The notes beneath the pieces are model-generated. The model did not search any database and was not told the DNA's origin. It was given only the letters and a program-made list of their open reading frames with translations. 64,000 nucleotides of DNA from Neisseria sicca (lineage in GTDB: Bacteria > Pseudomonadota > Gammaproteobacteria > Burkholderiales > Neisseriaceae). Shown one piece after another: positions 8,864-16,822 of the stretch. The stretch spans positions 2,356,001-2,420,000 of the forward strand of contig NZ_CP072524.1 of the NCBI RefSeq assembly GCF_017753665.1, written 5' to 3'. The position numbers and the translations under genes were made by a program. The first letter of the stretch is position 1, and the number at the start of each line of letters is the position of its first letter.

Positions 8864-9592
8864 ATGTCTCAAATTACTATGCGTCAGATGATTGAAGCCG
8901 GCGTTCACTTCGGCCACCAAACCCGTTTCTGGAACCCAAAAATGGCACAATACATTTTCGGTGCGCGCAACAAAATCCACATCGTCAACCTGGAAAAAAC
9001 CCTGCCGATGTTCCAAGAAGCGCAAGAAGCCGTACGCCGTCTGGTTGCCAACAAAGGCACCGTGCTGTTCGTCGGCACCAAACGTCAAGCGCGTGAAATC
9101 ATCCGCGAAGAAGCTACCCGCGCCGGTATGCCTTTCGTCGATTACCGTTGGTTGGGCGGCATGCTGACCAACTACAAAACCGTTAAGCAATCCATCAAAC
9201 GCCTGGAAGAAAAAACCGCTGCTTTGGAAAACGCTGCCGAAGGCGGTTTCAACAAAAAAGAAATTCTGGAAATGCAACGCGACGTTGAAAAACTGGAACG
9301 TTCTTTGGGCGGTATCAAAAACATGAAAGGCCTGCCTGACGCGATTTTCGTTATCGACACCGGCTACCAAAAAGGTACTCTGGTTGAGGCTGAAAAACTG
9401 GGCATCCCTGTTATCGCCGTAGTCGATACCAACAACAGCCCTGACGGCGTGAAATACGTTATCCCCGGTAACGATGACTCCGCCAAAGCCATCCGCCTGT
9501 ACTGCCGCGGCATCGCCGACGCAGTTTTGGAAGGCAAAAACCAAGCGCTGCAAGAAACCGTAGCCGCTGCCCAAGAAGCTGCTGCCGAGTAA
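8864..9592 (+). CDS. rpsB: 30S ribosomal protein S2
   Basis: 242 residues beginning MSQITMRQMIEAGVHFGHQT, the universal S2 start. The family block PDAIFVIDT and the C-terminal DSAKAIRLYCRGIADAVLEG are present. S2 is a late-assembling small-subunit protein. CAAGGAAA precedes the ATG. rpsB is followed by tsf across an attenuator-like hairpin, the usual operon. Confidence 0.98.
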   Translation: MSQITMRQMIEAGVHFGHQTRFWNPKMAQYIFGARNKIHIVNLEKTLPMFQEAQEAVRRLVANKGTVLFVGTKRQAREIIREEATRAGMPFVDYRWLGGMLTNYKTVKQSIKRLEEKTAALENAAEGGFNKKEILEMQRDVEKLERSLGGIKNMKGLPDAIFVIDTGYQKGTLVEAEKLGIPVIAVVDTNNSPDGVKYVIPGNDDSAKAIRLYCRGIADAVLEGKNQALQETVAAAQEAAAE

Positions 9593-9607
9593 TCCGGCAA
9601 ACCGAAG

Positions 9608-9627
9608 AGGGGCGTTATGCCCCTTTT
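9608..9627 (+). terminator. Attenuator-like hairpin between rpsB and tsf
   Basis: AGGGGC (9608-9613), loop GTTAT, GCCCCT (9619-9624), then TTT. It is short, 15 bases after the rpsB stop, and would reduce rather than block transcription into tsf. A single DUS (TTTTCAGACGACC) follows at 9651. Confidence 0.55.
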
Positions 9628-9715
9628 CTCAAATCCCGTTCTGAAAAGCCTTTTCAGACGACCCCATTCCCAAACACGGATACCCCGTGTTTCCCCAAAA
9701 TCTAGGAGATTCAAA

Positions 9716-10570
9716 ATGGCAGAAATTACTGCAAAAATGGTTGCCGACCTGCGCGCCGCTACCGGCCTGGGCATGATGGAATGCAAAAAAGCCTTGGTTG
9801 AAGCCGAAGGCAACTTCGAAAAAGCCGAAGAAATCCTGCGCATCAAATCCGGCGCGAAAGCCGGTAAACTGGCTGGCCGTACCGCTGCCGAAGGCGTATT
9901 GGCTTACGCCATCAACGGCAATGTCGGCGTATTGGTTGAAGTAAACTGCGAAACCGACTTCGTTGCCAAAGACGCAGGCTTCGTAGAATTCGCCAACTTC
10001 GTTGCCAAAACCGCTGCCGAGAAAAAACCCGCTACCGTTGAGGAACTGAGCGAATTGGTTGAGACCGAACGCAAAGCCATCATCGCCAAATTGGGCGAGA
10101 ACATGTCTGTCCGCCGCTTCCAAGTCATCGACACTGCCAACCAACTGGTTGCCTACATCCACGGTGCATTGGCTACCGAAGGCGTATTGGTTGAGTTCAA
10201 AGGCTCTGAAGACGTAGCGCGTAAAATCGGTATGCACATCGTTGCCGCCAAACCGCAATGCGTAACCGAAGCCGAAGTAGATGCCGAAACCATCGAAAAA
10301 GAACGCCACATCTATACCGAACAAGCTATCGCTTCCGGCAAACCTGCCGACATCGCCGCTAAAATGGTTGAAGGCCGTATCCGTAAATTCTTGGCTGAAA
10401 TCACTCTGAACGGCCAAGCATTCGTAATGAACCCTGACCAAACCGTTGCCCAATTCGCTAAAGAAAACGGCACTGAAGTGGTTAGCTTCGTACGTTACAA
10501 AGTAGGCGACGGTATCGAAAAAGCCGTTGTCGACTACGCAGCCGAAGTTGCCGCTGCTGCTAAAGTGTAA
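9716..10570 (+). CDS. tsf: Elongation factor Ts
   Basis: 284 residues starting MAEITAKMVADLRAATGLGM, with the EF-Ts signature MMECKKAL and NCETDFVAKD near residue 80. It is the nucleotide exchange factor of EF-Tu. TAGGAG 8 bases before 9716 fixes the start; the frame stays open upstream to 9617, but that stretch runs through the inter-gene hairpin and DUS. A strong terminator follows. Confidence 0.97.
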   Translation: MAEITAKMVADLRAATGLGMMECKKALVEAEGNFEKAEEILRIKSGAKAGKLAGRTAAEGVLAYAINGNVGVLVEVNCETDFVAKDAGFVEFANFVAKTAAEKKPATVEELSELVETERKAIIAKLGENMSVRRFQVIDTANQLVAYIHGALATEGVLVEFKGSEDVARKIGMHIVAAKPQCVTEAEVDAETIEKERHIYTEQAIASGKPADIAAKMVEGRIRKFLAEITLNGQAFVMNPDQTVAQFAKENGTEVVSFVRYKVGDGIEKAVVDYAAEVAAAAKV

Positions 10571-10586
10571 GGCAATTATGAAAAAG

Positions 10587-10627
10587 AAAGCACCTGGATT
10601 CCAAACGAATCAGGGTGCTTTTTTTTG
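10587..10627 (+). terminator. Terminator of rpsB-tsf
   Basis: AAGCACCTGGATTC pairs with GAATCAGGGTGCTT across a 5-base loop, followed by eight T. A classic rho-independent terminator, not DUS-derived. Confidence 0.9.
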
Positions 10628-10688
10628 AGAGCTACACTGTTTAAAATACTGTCGAACAGAAAATATTTCATCATAATCAACACATAAT

Positions 10689-10868
10689 GAGACCTTTGCA
10701 AAAATAGTCTGTTAACGAAATTTGACGCATAAAAATGCGCCAAAAAATTTTCAATTGCCTAAAACCTTCCTAATATTGAGCAAAAGTAGGAAAAATCAGA
10801 AAGGTTTTGAATTTTGAAAATGAGATTGAGCATAAAATTTTAGTAACCTATGTTATTGCAAAGGTCTC
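10689..10868. repeat. ATR-like AT-rich miniature element
   Basis: About 180 bp with terminal inverted repeats GAGACCTTTGCA and TGCAAAGGTCTC. It has an AT-rich interior with no coding frame, and ATAAT directly flanks both ends (10684-10688 and 10869-10873). Size and composition resemble the 183-bp AT-rich repeat (ATR) of N. meningitidis. The ends also resemble those I recall for IS1106-type neisserial elements, so it may be a non-autonomous derivative. It lies between the tsf terminator and pyrH. Confidence 0.65.
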
Positions 10869-11066
10869 ATAATAATTTATCCAAACCCATACACCCACGG
10901 AAAACGCGTTACCCTGTCAGCCAAACATCCCGAAAAGTCGTCTGAAAAATCAAACGCCCTTTCCCCGCATTGAAGCAGCGCCACAGGGTGAACTGAGCAT
11001 TTGGAATGAATGGTCAGTTCGCTCTGAATAATCGGCGCTATCCACCCAAAGAAAGCAAGGTATCCC

Positions 11067-11786
11067 ATGACACAGCAAATCAAATACAAACGCGTATTAC
11101 TGAAACTCTCCGGCGAATCCCTGATGGGTTCCGATCCTTTCGGCATCAACCACGACACCATCGTCCAAACCGTCGGTGAAATCGCCGAAGTTGTCAAAAT
11201 GGGCGTACAAGTCGGCATCGTCGTCGGCGGCGGCAACATCTTCCGCGGCGTATCCGCCCAAGCAGGCAGCATGGACCGCGCCACCGCAGACTACATGGGC
11301 ATGATGGCGACCGTCATGAACGCCCTTGCCCTCAAAGATGCTTTCGAAACCCTCGGCATCAAAGCGCGCGTACAATCCGCGCTTTCCATGCAGCAAATCG
11401 CCGAAACCTACGCCCGCCCCAAAGCCATCCAATACCTCGAAGAAGGCAAAGTCGTCATCTTCGCCGCCGGTACGGGCAACCCCTTCTTCACCACCGACAC
11501 CGCCGCCGCCCTGCGCGGAGCCGAAATGAACTGCGACGTCATGCTCAAAGCCACCAACGTGGACGGTGTTTATACCGCAGACCCGAAAAAAGACCCGTCC
11601 GCTACGCGCTACGAAACCATCACCTTTGACGAAGCTTTGAACAAAAACCTCAAAGTCATGGACGCGACCGCCTTCGCCCTCTGCCGCGAACGCAAACTCA
11701 ACATCGTCGTCTTCGGCATCGCCAAACAAGGTTCGCTCAAACGCGTCGTTATCGGCGAAGACGAAGGCACGCTGGTTCATTGCTGA
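11067..11786 (+). CDS. pyrH: Uridylate (UMP) kinase
   Basis: 239 residues of the amino-acid-kinase fold. The start KRVLLKLSGESLMG binds phosphate, VGGGNIFRG is the UMP-site loop, and TDTAAALRGAEMNCDVMLKATNVDGVYTADP forms the ATP site. It makes UDP from UMP and is GTP-activated in most bacteria. It lies downstream of rpsB-tsf as is common, but here it is separated from tsf by a terminator and the ATR-like insertion, so it needs its own promoter. Confidence 0.97.
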   Translation: MTQQIKYKRVLLKLSGESLMGSDPFGINHDTIVQTVGEIAEVVKMGVQVGIVVGGGNIFRGVSAQAGSMDRATADYMGMMATVMNALALKDAFETLGIKARVQSALSMQQIAETYARPKAIQYLEEGKVVIFAAGTGNPFFTTDTAAALRGAEMNCDVMLKATNVDGVYTADPKKDPSATRYETITFDEALNKNLKVMDATAFALCRERKLNIVVFGIAKQGSLKRVVIGEDEGTLVHC

Positions 11787-11826
11787 TTTACATCGGGCAA
11801 TGCATTGAAGTGATTTGATCAAGCAA

Positions 11827-11876
11827 AAGGTCGTCTGAAAAACCGAAACTTGGTTTTCAGACGACCTTCTTTTTTC
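11827..11876 (+). terminator. Inverted DUS terminator after pyrH
   Basis: AAGGTCGTCTGAAAAACC and GGTTTTCAGACGACCTT form a 17-bp stem followed by a T-rich run. Confidence 0.85.
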
Positions 11877-12222
11877 TCAATATCCTCTCCCCTATGTATG
11901 GTAACGGATGGTCGGAAATCCAAAGATTGCATGCGGCAACGTAACGCATTCGTTGCCTGCAAAATTCATCTAAATTCTTCTAAAAAACTGTGGATTTGAG
12001 ATTTGGTCAAACCCGTTTTATCCGTTTTCATTTCGGTGAGGCCGGATTTTCAGACGACCTTTTTCCCATCCCGTACCCGCAAGCCCCTTTCCACCTGTCA
12101 AATCCCCCCGAAAAAGCGTACAATCCCACGTTTATTTTTGAATTCATTATATTTTCAGACGACCTCCGTCAGAGAAAAGAGGTCGTCTGAAACCATTAGG
12201 CCCGTTGACACACATGACCCAC
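11877..12222. other. Intergenic region upstream of mnmG
   Basis: It holds three DUS copies: a lone one near 12049, and a closely spaced divergent pair at about 12152-12192 just before mnmG. Frames in this stretch are short and read through DUS copies, so no gene is called. Confidence 0.5.
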
Positions 12223-14109
12223 ATGATTTACCCCAAAACCTACGACGTCATCGTCGTCGGCGGCGGCCACGCAGGCACGGAAGCCGCGCTCGCCGCCGCA
12301 CGCATGGGCGCGCAGACGCTTTTGCTCACACACAACATCGAAACGCTCGGACAAATGTCGTGCAACCCCTCCATCGGCGGCATCGGCAAAGGCCATCTCG
12401 TGCGCGAACTTGACGCGCTCGGCGGCGCGATGGCGTTGGCAACCGACAAATCCGGCATCCAGTTCCGCCGCCTGAACGCCAGCAAAGGAGCGGCAGTGCG
12501 TGCCACGCGCGCGCAGGCGGACCGCATCCTGTATAAAGCCGCCATCCGCGAAATGCTGGAAAACCAAGAAAACCTCGACCTCTTCCAGCAGTCGGTTGAC
12601 GACGTTACCCTCGACGGCGAACGCATCAGCGGCGTGGTTACCGCGATGGGTGTGGAGTTTAAAGCACGCGCCGTCGTGTTGACCGCCGGCACGTTTTTGT
12701 CCGGCAAAATCCACATCGGTTTGGAAAACTACGAAGGCGGCCGTGCGGGCGACCCCGCCGCCAAATCCTTGGGCGGCCGTTTGCGCGAATTGAACTTGCC
12801 GCAAGGCCGTCTGAAAACCGGCACGCCGCCGCGTATTGACGGACGCACGATTGACTTCTCCCAACTGACCGAACAGCCCGGCGACACACCCGTTCCCGTA
12901 ATGTCCGTGCGCGGCAGCGCCGAAATGCACCCGCGCCAAGTGTCCTGCTGGATTACGCATACCAACACGCAAACCCACGACATCATCCGCTCAGGCTTCG
13001 ACCGCAGCCCGATGTTTACCGGCAAAATCGAAGGCGTTGGCCCGCGTTATTGTCCGTCTATCGAAGACAAAATCAACCGATTCGCCGACAAAGACAGCCA
13101 TCAGATTTTCCTCGAACCCGAAGGCCTGACCACGCACGAATACTATCCTAACGGTATCTCCACCAGCCTGCCGTTTGACATCCAAATCGCCCTCGTGCGC
13201 AGCATGAAAGGCCTCGAAAACGCCCATATCCTGCGCCCCGGTTACGCCATCGAATACGACTACTTCGACCCGCGCAACCTCAAAGCCAGCCTTGAAACCA
13301 AAACCATCCAAGGCCTCTTCTTCGCCGGACAAATCAACGGCACGACCGGCTACGAAGAAGCCGCCGCACAAGGCCTGCTCGCAGGTGCGAACGCCGTGCA
13401 ATACGTCCGCGAACAAGACCCGCTCCTGCTGCGCCGCGAACAAGCCTATCTCGGCGTATTGGTGGACGACCTCATCACCAAAGGCGTGAACGAGCCTTAC
13501 CGCATGTTCACCAGCCGCGCCGAATACCGCCTGCAACTCAGGGAAGACAACGCCGACATGCGCCTGACCGAAGACGGCCACAAAATCGGCTTGGTGGGTG
13601 AAGAACAATGGCGCATGTTCAACGAAAAGCGCGAAGCCATCGAACGCGAAATCCAACGTTTGAAAACAACATGGTACACGCCGCAAAAACTCGCCGAAGA
13701 CGAACAAATCCGCGTGTTCGGACAAAAACTCAGCCGCGAAGCCAACCTGCACGACCTCCTGCGCCGTCCAAACCTCGACTACGCCGCACTGATGACGCTC
13801 GAAGGCGCACAACCCGAGTGCAGGCTGCCTGAAAACGTGATTGAGCAAGTCGAAATCCAAGTCAAATACCAAGGCTATATCGACCGCCAAAACGAAGAAA
13901 TCGACAGCCGCCGCGACATCGAAACCTTAAAGCTTCCCGACGACATCGATTACAGCAAAGTCAAAGGCTTATCCGCCGAAGTGCAGCAAAAACTCAACCA
14001 GCACAAACCCGAAACCGTCGGCCAAGCCAGCCGCATTTCCGGCGTAACGCCTGCCGCCGTCGCATTGCTGATGGTGCATTTAAAACGTGGGTTTAAGGGA
14101 GCGAAGTAA
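12223..14109 (+). CDS. mnmG: tRNA uridine 5-carboxymethylaminomethyl modification enzyme MnmG (GidA)
   Basis: 628 residues from MIYPKTYDV. The FAD site DVIVVGGGHAGTEAALAAARMG, the GidA signature region GQMSCNPSIGGIGKGHLVRE, and the C-terminal helical domain (ISGVTPAAVALLM) that binds MnmE are all present. With MnmE it installs cmnm5U at wobble U34. In-frame starts also exist at 12214 (ATG) and 12205 (TTG). I chose 12223 because I recall other neisserial proteins starting MIYPKTYDV, but no start has a strong ribosome site. An internal GGCCGTCTGAA reads as GRLK in the protein. Confidence 0.96.
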   Translation: MIYPKTYDVIVVGGGHAGTEAALAAARMGAQTLLLTHNIETLGQMSCNPSIGGIGKGHLVRELDALGGAMALATDKSGIQFRRLNASKGAAVRATRAQADRILYKAAIREMLENQENLDLFQQSVDDVTLDGERISGVVTAMGVEFKARAVVLTAGTFLSGKIHIGLENYEGGRAGDPAAKSLGGRLRELNLPQGRLKTGTPPRIDGRTIDFSQLTEQPGDTPVPVMSVRGSAEMHPRQVSCWITHTNTQTHDIIRSGFDRSPMFTGKIEGVGPRYCPSIEDKINRFADKDSHQIFLEPEGLTTHEYYPNGISTSLPFDIQIALVRSMKGLENAHILRPGYAIEYDYFDPRNLKASLETKTIQGLFFAGQINGTTGYEEAAAQGLLAGANAVQYVREQDPLLLRREQAYLGVLVDDLITKGVNEPYRMFTSRAEYRLQLREDNADMRLTEDGHKIGLVGEEQWRMFNEKREAIEREIQRLKTTWYTPQKLAEDEQIRVFGQKLSREANLHDLLRRPNLDYAALMTLEGAQPECRLPENVIEQVEIQVKYQGYIDRQNEEIDSRRDIETLKLPDDIDYSKVKGLSAEVQQKLNQHKPETVGQASRISGVTPAAVALLMVHLKRGFKGAK

Positions 14110-14128
14110 GCTACCTGAACGCGGAGCA

Positions 14129-14204
14129 GCCGCAGGTCAGATAATTCTTGTGTTTCGACACATCTGTTACTACAAGATGTCAGATTCAAGAATCTGACTT
14201 GCGG
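14129..14204. repeat. Long imperfect inverted repeat downstream of mnmG
   Basis: CCGCAGGTCAGAT-TCTTG near 14129-14149 is complementary to CAAGAATCTGACTTGCGG at 14187-14204. Nested inside are GACACATCT/AGATGTC and a perfect palindrome GTCAGATTC-AA-GAATCTGAC at 14179-14198. The whole could form a cruciform or an RNA hairpin ending mnmG transcription. It is not DUS-based and marks the left edge of the accessory patch. Confidence 0.5.
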
Positions 14205-14291
14205 TAGGTTTTCAAAGTCTACAAAAGCAGCCTACACATTAAAATTGATGTGTAAAACCCAACCTGAAAATCAAATAAACAAGGAGTAACA

Positions 14292-14750
14292 ATGGGCTTT
14301 TCCCTATATTTCTACCGCTTTGAAAATGGCGAACAGGTAGACGGAAACCGCGAAGGTGCAAAATCATTTTTAAACAGCAGGGGGCTAGATAGCTGCCTTC
14401 GTGATAAGGACGGCAACTATTTAGAGTTTGATAACTGTTCCACAGATTTGGAAATAACGGATTTCAATGATAGGGAATGCCAGTTTGAAGGAAATATTGG
14501 TCATGCATATTTAACGGATGAGGAGTGTAGTTTCATCTATGAGCTGTGCCGTGCTGCGGATTGGGTGATTGTTAATCCGCAATTTAGCGATACTGAACCC
14601 TTATTTATCTTATTAGAACAAGACACTGCACAACATTTACCGGAAGAATATAGTGATAACTATACTGTCATATCTTCTGGGGAAGAGCTACAAATGCTGC
14701 TTTTAAACGGATTTCATCAGTTTCAAGCTTGGAAAAACCGTATTTTGTAG
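14292..14750 (+). CDS. Hypothetical protein of the mnmG-tRNA-Thr accessory patch
   Basis: 152 residues, acidic, no signal peptide or membrane segment, starting MGFSLYFYRFENG behind a strong AAGGAG. I do not recognise the family. Size, acidity and isolated position resemble immunity or antitoxin-type proteins, but no motif proves this. It lies 133 bases before a KAP ATPase on the same strand with a dRS3 between them, so a functional link is only possible. Base composition is lower in GC than mnmG. Confidence 0.7.
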   Translation: MGFSLYFYRFENGEQVDGNREGAKSFLNSRGLDSCLRDKDGNYLEFDNCSTDLEITDFNDRECQFEGNIGHAYLTDEECSFIYELCRAADWVIVNPQFSDTEPLFILLEQDTAQHLPEEYSDNYTVISSGEELQMLLLNGFHQFQAWKNRIL

Positions 14751-14814
14751 TAACTGTATTTTTGCCCGACGGGGTGAAAAATACAGTTGCTACGAGTGAA
14801 TGATTGCGGTCTGG

Positions 14815-14834
14815 ATTCCCGCCTGCGCGGGAAT
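14815..14834. repeat. dRS3 element
   Basis: ATTCCC-GCCTGCGC-GGGAAT, exact to the dRS3 consensus and followed by GACG. It lies between the 152-aa gene and the KAP ATPase. A frame open through it would read WIPACAGMT, the well-known spurious translation of this repeat. Confidence 0.88.
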
Positions 14835-14883
14835 GACGATGCGTGTATTCTTATTTGAATTTATGATTAAACAAAGGGATGAC

Positions 14884-16371
14884 ATGGAAACTCAAACTTT
14901 AGAAAAACCCACTTTCGGTACACAAGACGAATTCAAGCGTAAGCCGATAGCCGAAAACATCATCAGGCTGCTTACCTCAGATATCGACCTTTCCCCTATG
15001 GTCATCGACGGCGGCTGGGGAACGGGCAAAACCGAATTTTGCCAAAAGCTGATTCGGCTCATACAGCAGCAACATCCCGATTACCAGCCTGTCTATATTG
15101 ACGCCTTCCGTTCAGACCACAGCGGAGAGCCTCTGCTGGCATTGCTTGCCGAAATCATCAAAGCATGTACGCCTGAAGATACTGGCGAGCAGCCGTCTGA
15201 ACAGCGCAAAGAAATGACGAAGAAAGTCGCGAAAGCCGCAGGATTCGTAATGAAAACCGTTGCTAAGGCAGCGGTTGGTCATGTCCTAAAGCAAAATATG
15301 GAAGATTTAGCAGAAGGAATGAGCCAAATTATAAATGATAAGCAAGAAGCAAAAAATGCAGCAGCAACCGTAGCTGGTGCTGCCACCACACTTGCCAGCC
15401 ATTCCATTGATGCAACTATTGATGCAACCGTCGAAGCCTTGTTGAAAGAGCAAATCGAAGCGGAAAAAAATCTGGAAACGCTCAAAGCCTGCCTAAAAAA
15501 ATTTGCAGAGGAAAAACCGATTATTCTGTTTATCGACGAACTCGACCGCTGCCGCCCCGATTACGCCGTCGATATGCTGGAAGTCATCAAACATGTCTTT
15601 GATGTTGAAAACGTCAAAGTCGTTCTGGTGACGAACACCAAGCAACTGCGCGCGGCGATTAATCATCGGTATGGGTTGGAAGTAGATGCGCAAAAATATT
15701 TGGATAAGTTTTTGAAGTACAGCTTTGCTTTGCCGGATAAAGTTGTGGCTCGGCTTGAGGAAGAAAGAAAATTTGTATCAATTCGTTATTGTCAGGAATT
15801 AATAGAACTGAATGATGAATTATCTCTGTTAATCAAAAATAATCCAATCATGGATTTCCTTGGTGAGATTATTCAACGAAATAATCTGTCGCTAAGAGAA
15901 ACGGAAACATTAGTACGATATTTGGAAATATTTAATTCTTTAGCCCAAGGATTAGGGAAAGATTTTGTAATTGAATATAAATTGCTCATTATTACAGCTA
16001 TATTTATCTTTTGTTTTTATCCAAAATTAGCTGAAGATATTAATAGAAATCGCACACATGCCGAAGATTTTGCTCAATTATTCAATATACAATCATTACC
16101 TGACTTCAATGATGAACAGCGTACTTATATTTCTGAGGAAACAGATATACTGGCTATTACATTAATTAACTATAGTTGTATTAAAGATCCTCGGTTCAAT
16201 TTTCGTGGCAGTGATATTGCAGAATATTGGAATGAGAAAATGAATTTCAGGTTCTTAATGAATAGTAATTTAGGTTATCGTCAAGGATTGTCGCTAAATT
16301 TTATGTCGCAAAAACTGTTTGGTATTTTGAAAAATGCTTTCCAAGTCCTCAGCCTTGAACAAACACCATAA
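14884..16371 (+). CDS. KAP-family P-loop NTPase
   Basis: 495 residues from METQTLEKPTFG. Walker A is GGWGTGKTE at about 43-51. Walker B and the KAP signature are FIDELDRCRPDYAVDMLEVI near 216-235, then the sensor strand KVVLVTNTKQL. An Ala-rich helical stretch (about 125-190) fills the usual insertion between them. KAP ATPases act at membranes and include the phage-excluding PifA of plasmid F. The start at 14884 has AAGGGA upstream; the frame extends to 14800 but through a dRS3. GC drops sharply near 15700 (about 55% before, as low as 18% per 60 bases after), so the C-terminal part may have been swapped in. Exact role unknown. Confidence 0.85.
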   Translation: METQTLEKPTFGTQDEFKRKPIAENIIRLLTSDIDLSPMVIDGGWGTGKTEFCQKLIRLIQQQHPDYQPVYIDAFRSDHSGEPLLALLAEIIKACTPEDTGEQPSEQRKEMTKKVAKAAGFVMKTVAKAAVGHVLKQNMEDLAEGMSQIINDKQEAKNAAATVAGAATTLASHSIDATIDATVEALLKEQIEAEKNLETLKACLKKFAEEKPIILFIDELDRCRPDYAVDMLEVIKHVFDVENVKVVLVTNTKQLRAAINHRYGLEVDAQKYLDKFLKYSFALPDKVVARLEEERKFVSIRYCQELIELNDELSLLIKNNPIMDFLGEIIQRNNLSLRETETLVRYLEIFNSLAQGLGKDFVIEYKLLIITAIFIFCFYPKLAEDINRNRTHAEDFAQLFNIQSLPDFNDEQRTYISEETDILAITLINYSCIKDPRFNFRGSDIAEYWNEKMNFRFLMNSNLGYRQGLSLNFMSQKLFGILKNAFQVLSLEQTP

Positions 16372-16375
16372 TAAA

Positions 16376-16420
16376 AAAGTCGTCTGAAAACCCAGAAACC
16401 AAGTTTTCAGACGACCTCTC
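16376..16420 (+). terminator. Inverted DUS terminator after the KAP gene
   Basis: AGTCGTCTGAAAAC pairs with GTTTTCAGACGAC(C), followed by TCTCTTT. It sits between the KAP gene and the 3' end of tRNA-Thr. Confidence 0.75.
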
Positions 16421-16431
16421 TTTATCCAATC

Positions 16432-16507
16432 TGGTGCCGGAGAAGGGAATCGAACCCCCGACCTTCGCGTTACGAATGCGCTGCTCTACCGACTGAGCTA
16501 CACCGGC
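16432..16507 (-). tRNA. tRNA-Thr (anticodon CGU)
   Basis: 76 bases with encoded CCA. Reverse strand reads GCCGGTGTAGCTCAG at the 5' end, anticodon loop TTCGTAA (CGT), T-arm GGTTCGATTCC. It closely resembles E. coli thrW. Two stem positions mismatch (U-U in the acceptor, A-C closing the anticodon stem). Its 3' end faces the accessory patch; no duplicated tRNA end was seen at the other side. Confidence 0.93.
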
Positions 16508-16822
16508 ACGGTGTTCGTTATCATATACATAAACGGGATGATCAGCAAGTTCGTATTTCCCGATAAAGTCGTTGCTCGGTGAAAATATATGCCGTGTTTT
16601 CAGACGACCTTTTTATAAAAGACCGTATGGGGATATTATTTTGATTCTTGACTTTCCACTCCTTCCAACCGCCCGGAAACGGCAATGGGTTGGGCAGGTT
16701 TATCCGGAATCGGCAAGCTGTCAGCCTACGTCCGAATATAATATTTAACAGTGAACAAGCTAAATCTGAATGATGGGTTCGACCGCGAGGTCGGATGAAC
16801 GGGAGGCGCAAAACGTGTCGCA
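16508..16822. other. Gap between tRNA-Thr and argA
   Basis: It contains one DUS (about 16600) and no recognisable gene. Frames here on both strands are short or are shadows of argA. Confidence 0.45.

Noticed and set aside
12003..12413. 136-codon plus frame overlapping the mnmG start
   Set aside because: It runs through DUS copies and then reads mnmG out of frame, giving an Arg/His-rich product typical of a shadow.
14292..14750. 152-aa protein as a confirmed immunity protein
   Set aside because: Size and acidity fit, but no recognisable motif and no toxin neighbour; left as unknown.
14800..14883. Upstream extension of the KAP gene start
   Set aside because: It translates the dRS3 repeat (WIPACAGMT) and has no ribosome site; the ATG at 14884 does.
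16432..16507. tRNA-Thr as a proven integration site
   Set aside because: No duplicated tRNA 3' end was found at the far edge of the accessory patch, so no att pair can be claimed.
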